A DNA stretch of 64,000 bases from Daejeonella sp. (GTDB taxonomy: Bacteria; Bacteroidota; Bacteroidia; Sphingobacteriales; Sphingobacteriaceae). The notes below the pieces were generated by a model. The model worked only from the letters and a program-made list of their open reading frames with translations. It was not told the DNA's origin and did not search any database. Made by a program: the position numbers and the translations under genes. Shown here in pieces: positions 29,636 to 37,596 of the stretch. Position 1 is the first letter of the stretch, and each line of letters starts with the position of its first letter. Where the stretch lies: the NCBI RefSeq assembly GCF_017495225.1, contig NZ_JAFEIG010000031.1, forward strand, positions 23,306 through 87,305, in the 5' to 3' direction.

Positions 29636-30745
29636 TTAAGATTTTAAATAGCCAATCATTAATTCTGCGGCACGCTCTGAAGCTCCTGCGCTACCCATTC
29701 TCAAGGCCAGTTTCTCATAGTTCTCTAACATAGCTACCCTATAAGCCTGATCATTGATCATCAAATCAATTTCAGCGCTAATCTTATCACCTGAGCAATC
29801 TTCTTGAATGAGTTCTTTAACTACTCGACTATCCATCACTAAATTGACTAGCGATATGTATTTTATGTTAACCAACATACGGGCAATACCTATAGATACA
29901 GCATTCCCCTTATAAACAACTACCTGAGGGGTTTTTAACAATGCAGTTTCCAATGTGGCTGTCCCCGATGTAACCACCGCAGCCGCTGCATTTAATACTA
30001 AATTATAGGTATCATTAAATATAATAGGTATAGAATGATGTGCTAAGTATTTATGATAATCCTTTTCAGTGAAGGAGGGCGCCCCTGCAATTGCAAATTG
30101 AAATTCGGGAAAACGATCAACTGCCTTCATCATCTCTGGTAAAACACGTTCCAACTCCTGCCTTCTGCTTCCAGGAAGGAACGCAACTAATGGCCTATCA
30201 TCTAAAGCATGTTTGGATTTAAAATGAGCGTCCGACCGATTCATGGCGATAGCATCGAGTATAGGATTTCCTATATAATCTACCTCCATTCCCCATGATT
30301 TATAAAAATCAACCTCAAAAGGAAGAATACAAAACATACGGTCGACAATCTTTTTTATTTTTAGCACCCGCTTTTGATTCCATGCCCATACCTTAGGTGA
30401 GATATAATAAAAAACGGGTATGCCTTGCTTTTTAGCGAAATCTGCAATTTTTAGGTTAAATCCAGGAAAATCAATTAAAATGAGCACATCAGGTTTTTTA
30501 TCTAAAATATCCTGCTTGGCCATTTTGATATTTCTCAAAACAGTACCCAAATTGGCTATTACCTCAATAAAGCCCATAAATGCCATTTCTGAATAGTGCT
30601 TTTGAAGGTTTCCACCCTCTGCCTTCATCAAATCGCCACCAAAAAAATTAAAAGTGGCTTGTGCATCATGCTGCTTTAAAGCCTTCATCAGGTTTGACCC
30701 ATGCAGATCTCCCGAAGCTTCACCGGCAATAAGGTAATAATTCAT
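29636..30745 (-). CDS. lpxB: Lipid-A-disaccharide synthase
   Basis: 369 residues from the ATG at 30745 (MNYYLIAGEASGDLHGSNL); an ATG 24 bp upstream would overlap surE and add residues not typical of the family. LpxB condenses UDP-2,3-diacylglucosamine with lipid X in lipid A synthesis at the inner membrane. Family features seen: GEASGDLHG at the N-terminus, LILIDFPGFNLKIADFAKK, YYISPKVWAWNQKRVLKIKK, FLPGSRRQELERVLP and VVTSGTATLETALLKTPQVVVYK. It follows surE by 11 bp, the usual Bacteroidota pairing. Confidence 0.95.
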   Translation of the reverse strand: MNYYLIAGEASGDLHGSNLMKALKQHDAQATFNFFGGDLMKAEGGNLQKHYSEMAFMGFIEVIANLGTVLRNIKMAKQDILDKKPDVLILIDFPGFNLKIADFAKKQGIPVFYYISPKVWAWNQKRVLKIKKIVDRMFCILPFEVDFYKSWGMEVDYIGNPILDAIAMNRSDAHFKSKHALDDRPLVAFLPGSRRQELERVLPEMMKAVDRFPEFQFAIAGAPSFTEKDYHKYLAHHSIPIIFNDTYNLVLNAAAAVVTSGTATLETALLKTPQVVVYKGNAVSIGIARMLVNIKYISLVNLVMDSRVVKELIQEDCSGDKISAEIDLMINDQAYRVAMLENYEKLALRMGSAGASERAAELMIGYLKS

Positions 30746-30756
30746 AGAATGTCTAA

Positions 30757-31524
30757 TTAAAAATCCCAAGTATTTAAAATCGGAATGGCATGGTGGGCAG
30801 TCATATCAAACTGTACAGGAACAATCGACACATAATGATTATCCAATGCCCATACATCCGTATCTTCACCATGATCATTATTCTGGAAAACACCCGTTAG
30901 CCAATAATATTTTCTTCTGTTGGGATCTGTTCGCTCATCAAACTCCTCCGCCCACTTCGCATTTGCTTGTCGGCAGATTTTAATACCCTTCAAATTGGCC
31001 CCTCTTGGGAAATTTACATTTAAAAGTGTTCCGATAGGAAGATGATTAGCCAAAACTTGTTTGGTAATCATTTCAATATATTTTCGGGTGTGACTAAAAT
31101 CGGCCTCGTTTGAAAAATCATCCAATGAAAAACCAATCGATGGAATACCTTCGATGGCCCCTTCAACAGCCGCCGACATGGTTCCAGAATACAATACATT
31201 TATCGAATTGTTTAATCCATGGTTAATCCCAGATACGCATAAATCGGGCTTTTTACCTTTAAAGATTTTGTTTACAGCAAGCTTTACGCAATCTACAGGT
31301 GTGCCTGAGCATTTATACATCTCGAGCCCTTCATATAAATCTACCTTATCAAGTCGCAATGGTTTGCCGATGGTTATAGCATGTCCCATACCAGATTGCG
31401 GACCATCAGGTGCTACAACCACCACATGACCAATGCTTTGCATCACTTCTATTAAGACTTTTATTCCTGGCGCAGTGATTCCATCATCATTCACCACCAA
31501 GATAGTTGGCATCGTTTTTTTCAT
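30757..31524 (-). CDS. surE: 5'/3'-nucleotidase SurE
   Basis: 255 residues. The SurE signature is clear: ILVVNDDGITAPGI with the metal-binding Asp pair (D13, D14), VVAPDGPQSGMGHAIT, CSGTPVDCVKLAV, PDLCVSGINHGLNNSINVLYSGTMSAAVEG. It dephosphorylates nucleoside monophosphates in the cytoplasm and is linked to stationary-phase survival. It forms an operon with lpxB. Confidence 0.95.
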   Translation of the reverse strand: MKKTMPTILVVNDDGITAPGIKVLIEVMQSIGHVVVVAPDGPQSGMGHAITIGKPLRLDKVDLYEGLEMYKCSGTPVDCVKLAVNKIFKGKKPDLCVSGINHGLNNSINVLYSGTMSAAVEGAIEGIPSIGFSLDDFSNEADFSHTRKYIEMITKQVLANHLPIGTLLNVNFPRGANLKGIKICRQANAKWAEEFDERTDPNRRKYYWLTGVFQNNDHGEDTDVWALDNHYVSIVPVQFDMTAHHAIPILNTWDF

Positions 31525-31860
31525 TTGGACGAAAATACGAAAGAAAATTGAAATGATCGGATGTAGGGACAGGTCGCGACCTGTCCGCCTAAAAAAACAA
31601 CATGTCTAAAATAGAAAGAACAAGGTCGCGACCTGTCCGCTCCACAAACAAAAACATATCTAAAATATAAAGGACAGGTCGCAACCTGTCCCAACATAAA
31701 ATTATATACAATTAAATAAAACCAGGACTTAAAAAAAGGCCATAGATTCAATTATAAATTATTTATCTATTTTAGATTAACATTAAATTGAATTAGAATT
31801 AATCAAATTCAGTTGAAAATATCGTCATATGCCAAATTCACCAATAAAAACCACCATTTC
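31525..31860. other. 336-bp divergent region with palindrome array
   Basis: Separates surE (minus) from the lipoprotein peptidase gene (plus). The left half holds three palindromic repeats (31567-31691); the right half is AT-rich promoter DNA with no clear consensus box. No gene was recognised. Confidence 0.6.
31567..31691. repeat. Three tandem copies of a 20-bp palindrome (GGACAGGTCGCGACCTGTCC)
   Basis: Perfect palindrome at 31567-31586, a partly degraded copy at 31619-31638 and a copy with one changed base at 31672-31691 (GCAACC for GCGACC). Period is 52-53 bp, and the spacers are alike (AACATGTCTAAAATAGAAAG versus AACATATCTAAAATATAAAG). The same palindrome occurs at 63876-63895 and at the right edge of the window. 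Confidence 0.9.
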
Positions 31861-32868
31861 ATGAAAAAATCAATTTTATTATGTCTTGTTATTCTAACAC
31901 TGAATGCCTGTACACAAAAAGTAGAGACGCTAAAAAATTATTTTACCTACTCAGATAGTATAGAAACTGCTGGGGTAAAAATGATTCCTATTCAAACTCC
32001 ATCTGGGACGTTCAAGGTCTGGACAAAACGTTTTGGGAATAATCCTAAAATTAAAATCCTTTTACTTCATGGCGGCCCAGCAATGACGCATGAATATATG
32101 GAGTGCTTTCAAACCTTCTTCCAAAGGGAAGGATACGAATTTTATGAGTATGATCAATTAGGTTCCTATTATAGTGACCAACCTAAAGATACCACACTCT
32201 GGAAAATTGATCGTTTTGTGGAGGAAGTTGAGCAAGTACGAAAAGCTATTGGTGCTGACGAGTCTAATTTTTACATCTTAGGTAATTCTTGGGGTGGTAT
32301 TTTAGGAATGGAATATGCATTGAAATATCAAAAAAACATGAAAGGTCTTTTGGTATCAAACATGGTTGCAAGCGCACCTGAATATGGAAAATATGCCGCT
32401 GAAGTGTTAGCGAAGCAAATGAATCCAGAGGTTTTAGCAGAAATTAGAGCCATCGAAGCAAAAAAAGATTTTAGTAATCCCCGTTATATGGAATTACTAG
32501 TTCCAAACTTTTATAACAAACACATTTGTCGTTTGAAAGAGTGGCCTGATGCCGTTAATCGTTCATTTAAACATGGTAATAACTCGATTTATGTTCAAAT
32601 GCAGGGCCCGAGTGAATTTGGAATTAGCGGACTATTAGAGAAATGGGATATTAAAAATAGATTAAAGGAAATTGCCGTTCCAACTCTAATGATTGGTGCT
32701 AAATATGATACAATGGATCCGAAAGCAATGGAAGAACAAAGCAAATTGGTGCAAAACGGGTCCTACCTTTACTGTCCAAACGGTAGCCATCTCGCTATGT
32801 GGGATGATCAAAAAATTTACATGGACGGTGTAATTTCTTTTATTAATAAGGTTAATTCTGGTAAATAG
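31861..32868 (+). CDS. Lipoprotein alpha/beta hydrolase, proline iminopeptidase-like (S33)
   Basis: 335 residues from the ATG at 31861, which starts a lipoprotein signal peptide with lipobox LNAC (Cys about residue 17); an upstream TTG is rejected. Prolyl aminopeptidase hallmarks: LLLHGGPAMTHEY (HGGP oxyanion motif), YEYDQLGSYYSD, the nucleophile elbow GNSWGGILGMEYA, and the catalytic His in GSHLAMWDD. Predicted to cleave N-terminal proline or other residues from peptides, anchored to a membrane on the periplasmic or surface side. Monocistronic. Confidence 0.85.
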   Translation: MKKSILLCLVILTLNACTQKVETLKNYFTYSDSIETAGVKMIPIQTPSGTFKVWTKRFGNNPKIKILLLHGGPAMTHEYMECFQTFFQREGYEFYEYDQLGSYYSDQPKDTTLWKIDRFVEEVEQVRKAIGADESNFYILGNSWGGILGMEYALKYQKNMKGLLVSNMVASAPEYGKYAAEVLAKQMNPEVLAEIRAIEAKKDFSNPRYMELLVPNFYNKHICRLKEWPDAVNRSFKHGNNSIYVQMQGPSEFGISGLLEKWDIKNRLKEIAVPTLMIGAKYDTMDPKAMEEQSKLVQNGSYLYCPNGSHLAMWDDQKIYMDGVISFINKVNSGK

Positions 32869-32930
32869 AAGGTTTTTCTGTGGTCAGATTTATCTGCACC
32901 AGCAATTCTATCAATTGCCCTCGACCTATT

Positions 32931-32982
32931 TCTCTGCGTCTTAGCGAGACACAAAAAATAAATTCTCGCTAAGACCCAGAGA
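32931..32982. repeat. 19-bp inverted repeat of the CGCTAAGACGCAGAGA type
   Basis: TCTCTGCGTCTTAGCGAGA (32931-32949) and TCTCGCTAAGACCCAGAGA (32964-32982) pair with one mismatch around a 14-nt AT loop. The right arm overlaps the 3' end of the CsbD gene. Confidence 0.8.
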
Positions 32983-33256
32983 CGCAAAAATTACCTTTAA
33001 TTGGTGCTATGATTGATGTTCTCAGCGTACCACTTGCCTTAGAAATCAATTCCCTTAAAACAAAAAAATCTAAGCTGTTAATCCATTCGATTAACTCTTG
33101 TCGCGATTTACCAGTTTTCTTCTGTAAACGACCATAGAGCTCATCTTCTTTGCCCTCTACATACTTTAAATCATCATCCGTAAGGTCGGCATAAGTTTGT
33201 TTAATCTTGCCTTTTAAAACATTCCAGTTTCCTTTTATCTCTAATTTATCTATCAT
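32969..33256 (-). CDS. CsbD-like stress protein with repeat-derived C-terminus
   Basis: 95 residues. The N-terminal 60 residues match the CsbD family ([26 protein letters not shown], then [25 protein letters not shown]). CsbD proteins are small and hydrophilic, and are induced by general stress. The tail after about residue 60 is unlike the family, and the last residues (NFCVSGS) and the stop are encoded by the inverted repeat at 32931-32982, so the original end of the gene has probably been replaced. Functional effect unknown. Confidence 0.8.
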   Translation of the reverse strand: MIDKLEIKGNWNVLKGKIKQTYADLTDDDLKYVEGKEDELYGRLQKKTGKSRQELIEWINSLDFFVLRELISKASGTLRTSIIAPIKGNFCVSGS

Positions 33257-33618
33257 AATATATGTGTTTAAATGTTATGAAATAACAAATTATAAAGAAT
33301 AAGGTTTTAATGGGAATGGGAATAAGGAGCAAAGAGTAAGGAATAAGGAACAAAGAGTAAGGACAGATGGATGTATCTCAATTCTCACATCTCAGGTCTC
33401 ACATCTCATATCTCACATCTCATATCCAAATACTAAAACCGAGCAAGGAATAAGGAACAAAGAGTAAGGTCAGATGGATTTATCTCACATCTAAATACTT
33501 TGCACTAAGTACTAAATACTAACTCAGATGTCGCAAGCCTGACAACTGATAACCGATAACTGACAAAAAAAAAGCCCCGCCAATCATCTCAGCAGGGCTT
33601 TTAAATCAATTAAAATAC
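33257..33618. repeat. 362-bp gap filled with word repeats and the acs terminator
   Basis: Contains a 33-bp direct repeat (33340-33372 and 33447-33479; AAGGAACAAAGAGTAAGG core, then CAGATGGAT), a CTCACAT/CTCATAT array (33374-33426), a TACTAAGTACTAAATACTAA-like stretch (about 33495-33525), TGATAACCGATAACTGAC (33547-33564), and the terminator of acs. All four word families also occur at 17.5-18.1 kb, partly in reverse orientation. No gene recognised. Confidence 0.75.
33565..33602 (-). terminator. Terminator of acs
   Basis: AAAAGCCC (33570-33577) pairs with GGGCTTTT (33595-33602), followed on the minus strand by a run of Ts. Seventeen bases after the acs stop. Confidence 0.85.
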
Positions 33619-35532
33619 TTACAAACTCGAAGCTCCAACCTTAATCTCTTCAACCACATTAGGATCTAATAATGTTGAAGTATCGCCAAGGTTTGAAACA
33701 TCCCCTTCAGCAATTTTCCTCAAAATCCGTCTCATAATCTTACCCGAGCGAGTTTTTGGTAATCCTGATACAAATTGGATCTTATCAGGTTTTGCAATTG
33801 CTCCAATGATACGAGCAACCGTCTGAAGTATGTCTTTTCTAGTTAAGTCATGATCATGTGTGGAAGATCCCAAAATTACATAAGCATAAATTCCTTGCCC
33901 TTTAATATCATGTGGGTAGCCTACAACCGCACTTTCTACCACATCAGCATGCATATTAATCGCATTTTCGACCTCTGCAGTTCCAATTCTATGCCCTGAA
34001 ACATTAATTACATCATCTACACGACCAGTAATACGATAATATCCATCCTCATCTCTCAGACAGCCATCACCCGTAAAATACATATTTTGATAGGTAGAGA
34101 AATAGGTCAGGCGGCAACGCTCATGATCGCCATAAGTAGTACGAATAATTCCAGGCCATGGGAATTTTATACATAAATTTCCACTAACTCCATTTCCCTG
34201 TAGTTCTGCACCTGTTTCGTCAACTAAACAAGGTTGAACTCCTGGAAGTGGCAATGTTGCATAACCTGGTTTTGTAGGTGTAATACCTGCAATCGGAGAA
34301 ATTAAAATTCCACTATTCTCGGTCTGCCACCAAGTATCTACTATCGGACATTTACCTTTTCCAATTTTATCATTGTACCAGTGCCAAGCTTCTTCATTAA
34401 TTGGCTCACCTACCGATCCTAATTTTGTTAAAGAGCTCAAATCCTTTCCCTTTAAAGGCTCATCACCAAAGCTCATCAAGGAGCGTATAGCCGTTGGTGC
34501 GGTATAAAGGATATTTACTTTGTATTTATCTACAATCTCCCAAAAACGACCTGCATCAGGCCAGGTAGGTACACCCTCAAACATTAAAGTGGTTGCACCT
34601 TGTGAAAGGGGACCGTAAACAATGTATGAATGACCAGTAATCCAACCAATATCGGCAGTACAAAAATGAATCTCGCCAGGCTGATATTGAAATACTGTTC
34701 TAAAAGTATAACCTGTATAAACCATATAACCACCGCAGGTATGAACCACCCCTTTAGGCTTTCCGGTTGAACCCGATGTATATAAAATAAATAAAGGATC
34801 TTCTGCATCCATTGGCTCTGCCGGGCAATCAGGATTTCCTTGTGTTTCCACCTTTTTAATCTCATCTTCCCACCACACATCGCGACCTTTAATCATGGAT
34901 ACAGGTGTACGAGTACGTGTTAAAACAATAATTCTATCTACAGAAGAGCACTGTACAATGGCATCATCTATAATATTTTTTAATGGGATATCTTTATTTC
35001 CTCTAAATCCGCCATCGGCAGTAATAACCAAATTACATTGAGCATCGTTTATTCTATCGGCAATAGACTGGGCCGAAAAACCACCAAATACCACAGAATG
35101 TATGGCACCAATACGGGCGCAAGCTAATACAGCAATAGCCAATTCTGGAACCATTGGCATATAAATACAGATTCTATCTCCTTTTTTAGCTCCATTATTT
35201 TTTAGCGCATTTGCAAATTGTACAACTTTAAAATGAAGCTCTTTATACGTAAAAGATCGATAATGTTCTTCCGGATCATTGGGCTCCCAAATCATCGCTG
35301 TTTTATCAGCGTCATTAGCTAAATGACGATCAAGGCAGTTCTCAGTGATATTTAACTTTGCCCCACTAAACCATTTTACATTGGGTTCAGTAAAGTTCCA
35401 ATCTAGTACACTATCCCACTTTTTTTGCCAATAAAACGTGTCGGCTACCGATGCCCAAAAATTTTCGGGCTCAGCTACACTATAATCATAAATGCGTTTG
35501 TAATCGTCAAAAGAATTAATTCGGAGATCCAT
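33619..35532 (-). CDS. acs: Acetyl-coenzyme A synthetase
   Basis: 637 residues, full length for AMP-forming acetyl-CoA synthetase. Core motifs: YTSGSTGKPKGVVHT (phosphate-binding loop), the WWQTENSG region (acetate pocket Trp), YFTGDGCLRDEDGYYRITGRVDDVINVSGHRIGTAEVE, and PKTRSGKIMRRILRKIA with the regulatory acetylated lysine. It activates acetate to acetyl-CoA via acetyl-AMP in the cytoplasm. Monocistronic, divergent from rpmB. Confidence 0.96.
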   Translation of the reverse strand: MDLRINSFDDYKRIYDYSVAEPENFWASVADTFYWQKKWDSVLDWNFTEPNVKWFSGAKLNITENCLDRHLANDADKTAMIWEPNDPEEHYRSFTYKELHFKVVQFANALKNNGAKKGDRICIYMPMVPELAIAVLACARIGAIHSVVFGGFSAQSIADRINDAQCNLVITADGGFRGNKDIPLKNIIDDAIVQCSSVDRIIVLTRTRTPVSMIKGRDVWWEDEIKKVETQGNPDCPAEPMDAEDPLFILYTSGSTGKPKGVVHTCGGYMVYTGYTFRTVFQYQPGEIHFCTADIGWITGHSYIVYGPLSQGATTLMFEGVPTWPDAGRFWEIVDKYKVNILYTAPTAIRSLMSFGDEPLKGKDLSSLTKLGSVGEPINEEAWHWYNDKIGKGKCPIVDTWWQTENSGILISPIAGITPTKPGYATLPLPGVQPCLVDETGAELQGNGVSGNLCIKFPWPGIIRTTYGDHERCRLTYFSTYQNMYFTGDGCLRDEDGYYRITGRVDDVINVSGHRIGTAEVENAINMHADVVESAVVGYPHDIKGQGIYAYVILGSSTHDHDLTRKDILQTVARIIGAIAKPDKIQFVSGLPKTRSGKIMRRILRKIAEGDVSNLGDTSTLLDPNVVEEIKVGASSL

Positions 35533-35681
35533 TTTTATTTTTGTTCAATAATTTTTAATATTTTTAATATACAATAATATCATTTTGAGAGCTTCTAGCC
35601 TAATTTAGAGTCAAAAAAATTACACAAAAAGCTAAACTAAGTGCTCATTTTCAGAGAAAGTCTAAAATTATTGATAAAGTA

Positions 35682-35712
35682 TTGCGTATCTGATTTTTTC
35701 TCCCGATATTTG
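35682..35712 (+). promoter_or_regulatory. Candidate promoter of the rpmB operon
   Basis: TTG at 35682-35684 (-33) and GATATTTG at 35705-35712 (-7, 7 of 8 match to TAnnTTTG) are 20 bp apart, within the usual Bacteroidota spacing. The predicted 5' UTR is about 40 nt. Confidence 0.45.
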
Positions 35713-35759
35713 CAAACTCTTTAGAGAATTGATTTAAAAATTAAGATACACATATAGTC

Positions 35760-35993
35760 ATGTCGAGAATTTGTGATTTAACAGGAAAAATGGCAATGAA
35801 CGGTTTTAACGTTTCCAATTCAAACGTAAAAACTAAGCGTAAATTTTATCCTAACCTTCATGTAAAAAAGTTTTACATTCCTGAAGAAGACAGATGGATT
35901 ACCTTGAAGGTTTCTACTTCAGCGATCAAAACCATCAGTAAAAACGGCATCACTGCTGTAATTAATAAATTCGTTAAAAAAGGGTATATATAG
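35760..35993 (+). CDS. rpmB: 50S ribosomal protein L28
   Basis: 77 residues. MSRICDLTGKMAMNGFNVSNSNVKTKRKFYPNL followed by RWITLKVSTSAIKTISKNG is the bL28 pattern; the usual zinc cysteines are reduced. Part of the large ribosomal subunit. First gene of a ribosomal cluster with rpmG and DUF4295. Confidence 0.95.
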   Translation: MSRICDLTGKMAMNGFNVSNSNVKTKRKFYPNLHVKKFYIPEEDRWITLKVSTSAIKTISKNGITAVINKFVKKGYI

Positions 35994-36094
35994 TCGTTTA
36001 AGCTAGATAAAAGCAAAATATTTGTTTAATTATTAACAAAATCATTTCTGCTTTTCCTGCTAACAAATAAATATACAACGTAAAAAATAATACA

Positions 36095-36277
36095 ATGGCT
36101 AAGAAAGGTAATAGAGTTCAGGTTATTTTAGAATGTACCGAGCACAAAGAAAGTGGCATGGCTGGAATGTCTCGTTACGTAACAACTAAAAACAAGAAGA
36201 ACACAACTGAGCGTCTAGAATTGAAGAAATTCAATCCGGTGTTAAGAAAAGTGACTGTTCACAAAGAAATTAAGTAA
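36095..36277 (+). CDS. rpmG: 50S ribosomal protein L33
   Basis: 60 residues: [20 protein letters not shown], then [21 protein letters not shown]. The paired zinc cysteines of the C+ form are absent (only one Cys), so this is the zinc-independent bL33 type. Lies between rpmB and the DUF4295 gene. Confidence 0.95.
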   Translation: MAKKGNRVQVILECTEHKESGMAGMSRYVTTKNKKNTTERLELKKFNPVLRKVTVHKEIK

Positions 36278-36340
36278 TATTTATTGAATAAGGGATATTT
36301 TAAAATCCTATAAAACAATAATCCTAAAAAATATACAGAA

Positions 36341-36508
36341 ATGGCAAAGAAAGTAGTTGCAACCCTGAAGACAGGTGCTGGTAAAGAATATTCAAAAGTT
36401 ATTACAATGACTAAATCACCTAAGTCTGGTGCTTATTCATTCAAAGAAACTATCGTTCACAACGATCACGTAAAAGACGCTATTGCTGGAATTAACACCT
36501 CAAAATAA
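36341..36508 (+). CDS. DUF4295 family small protein, Bacteroidota ribosome-associated
   Basis: 55 residues, highly basic, starting MAKKVVATLKTGAGKEYSKV and continuing with KSPKSGAYSFKETIVHND. It follows rpmG by 63 bp and is followed by a terminator, so it ends the ribosomal transcript. The sequence and context fit DUF4295, a family restricted to Bacteroidota and always next to rpmB/rpmG. My recollection is that Flavobacterium ribosome structures show a lineage-specific large-subunit protein (called bL38) of this type; that identity is from memory and should be checked. Confidence 0.8.
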   Translation: MAKKVVATLKTGAGKEYSKVITMTKSPKSGAYSFKETIVHNDHVKDAIAGINTSK

Positions 36509-36528
36509 ATAGCTATTTTTATTTGAAG

Positions 36529-36564
36529 GAAGCCGCCCGCGTCTAATCGTTGGGGGGCTTTTTT
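36529..36564 (+). terminator. Terminator of the ribosomal cluster
   Basis: AAGCCGCCC (from 36530) pairs with GGGGGGCTT (36552-36560) with one mismatch, followed by a T-run. It separates the rpmB-rpmG-DUF4295 transcript from ftsY. Confidence 0.75.
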
Positions 36565-36619
36565 CATTACAATACTTATACTTTTTCCCCACATCAGTGG
36601 GTTTAAAAAATTCAGAGCC

Positions 36620-37585
36620 ATGGGATTATTTGACTTTTTCAAAAAGAAAGAAAGCAACATTGAAGAGCAGGTAGAGCTGGATAAAACCTTAGAAAAAACT
36701 AAGGAGAACTTATTTTCCAAAATCACCAAAGCTGTTGTCGGAAAATCAAGCGTTGATGATGATGTGCTTGATGAACTCGAAGAAATCTTGGTCAATTCTG
36801 ACGTTGGCGTACAAACTACCCTTAAAATTATTGAGCGCCTCCAAGCACGTGTAGCTCAGGATAAGTATATCAATACCTCCGAACTTCATGAATTACTGCG
36901 CTCAGAAATTCAAAATCTCTTAGCCGAAAATAATAGTAACGACTTCCGCAATTTTGAATATGGTAATCATAAACCATATGTAATCATGGTTGTAGGGGTT
37001 AATGGTGTCGGAAAAACGACTACCATTGGCAAATTAGCGCATAAACTTAAAGCTGCTGGCAATAAAGTTGTTTTAGGTGCTGCCGATACTTTTAGAGCCG
37101 CTGCCGTTGATCAACTAAAGCTATGGGCCGAACGTGTGCAAGTACGTATCGTAGCGCAGCCTATGGGATCTGATCCTGCATCTGTTGCTTTCGATACCCT
37201 ACAATCGGCAGTAGCAAATGGCGATGATGTTGCAATTATTGATACTGCCGGCCGACTACACAATAAAATTGCCTTGATGAACGAGCTAACCAAAATAAAA
37301 CAGGTTATGCAAAAGGTTGTACCTGGCGCTCCTCATGAAATTCTCCTTGTTTTAGATGCTTCAACCGGCCAAAATGCCATTGAACAGTGTAAACAATTTA
37401 CGCAAGCAACGGAAGTTAATGCCTTAGCATTGACCAAATTAGATGGTACCGCCAAAGGTGGTGTCGTAATCGGAATATCCGATCAGTTTAAAATTCCAGT
37501 GAAATATATCGGTGTGGGTGAAGGTATCGAACACCTTCAACTATTTAATAAAAAAGAGTTCGTAGACTCTCTATTTAAAAGCTAG
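36620..37585 (+). CDS. ftsY: Signal recognition particle receptor FtsY
   Basis: 321 residues, short N-terminal A domain (MGLFDFFKKKE) as usual for this phylum. The N domain is helical to about aa 110; the G domain has VVGVNGVGKTTTIGKLA (P-loop, about 124-140), ADTFRAAAVDQL, DTAGRLHNK, and TKLDGTAKGG. With Ffh and the SRP RNA it docks ribosomes making membrane proteins at the inner membrane. rimO follows 11 bp later. Confidence 0.97.
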   Translation: MGLFDFFKKKESNIEEQVELDKTLEKTKENLFSKITKAVVGKSSVDDDVLDELEEILVNSDVGVQTTLKIIERLQARVAQDKYINTSELHELLRSEIQNLLAENNSNDFRNFEYGNHKPYVIMVVGVNGVGKTTTIGKLAHKLKAAGNKVVLGAADTFRAAAVDQLKLWAERVQVRIVAQPMGSDPASVAFDTLQSAVANGDDVAIIDTAGRLHNKIALMNELTKIKQVMQKVVPGAPHEILLVLDASTGQNAIEQCKQFTQATEVNALALTKLDGTAKGGVVIGISDQFKIPVKYIGVGEGIEHLQLFNKKEFVDSLFKS

Positions 37586-37596
37586 GCAAAAGCAAC

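Noticed and set aside
31521..31751. 76-codon minus-strand frame over the palindrome array
   Set aside because: Its translation repeats the palindrome-encoded VATCP motif and overlaps surE; it is a repeat artefact.
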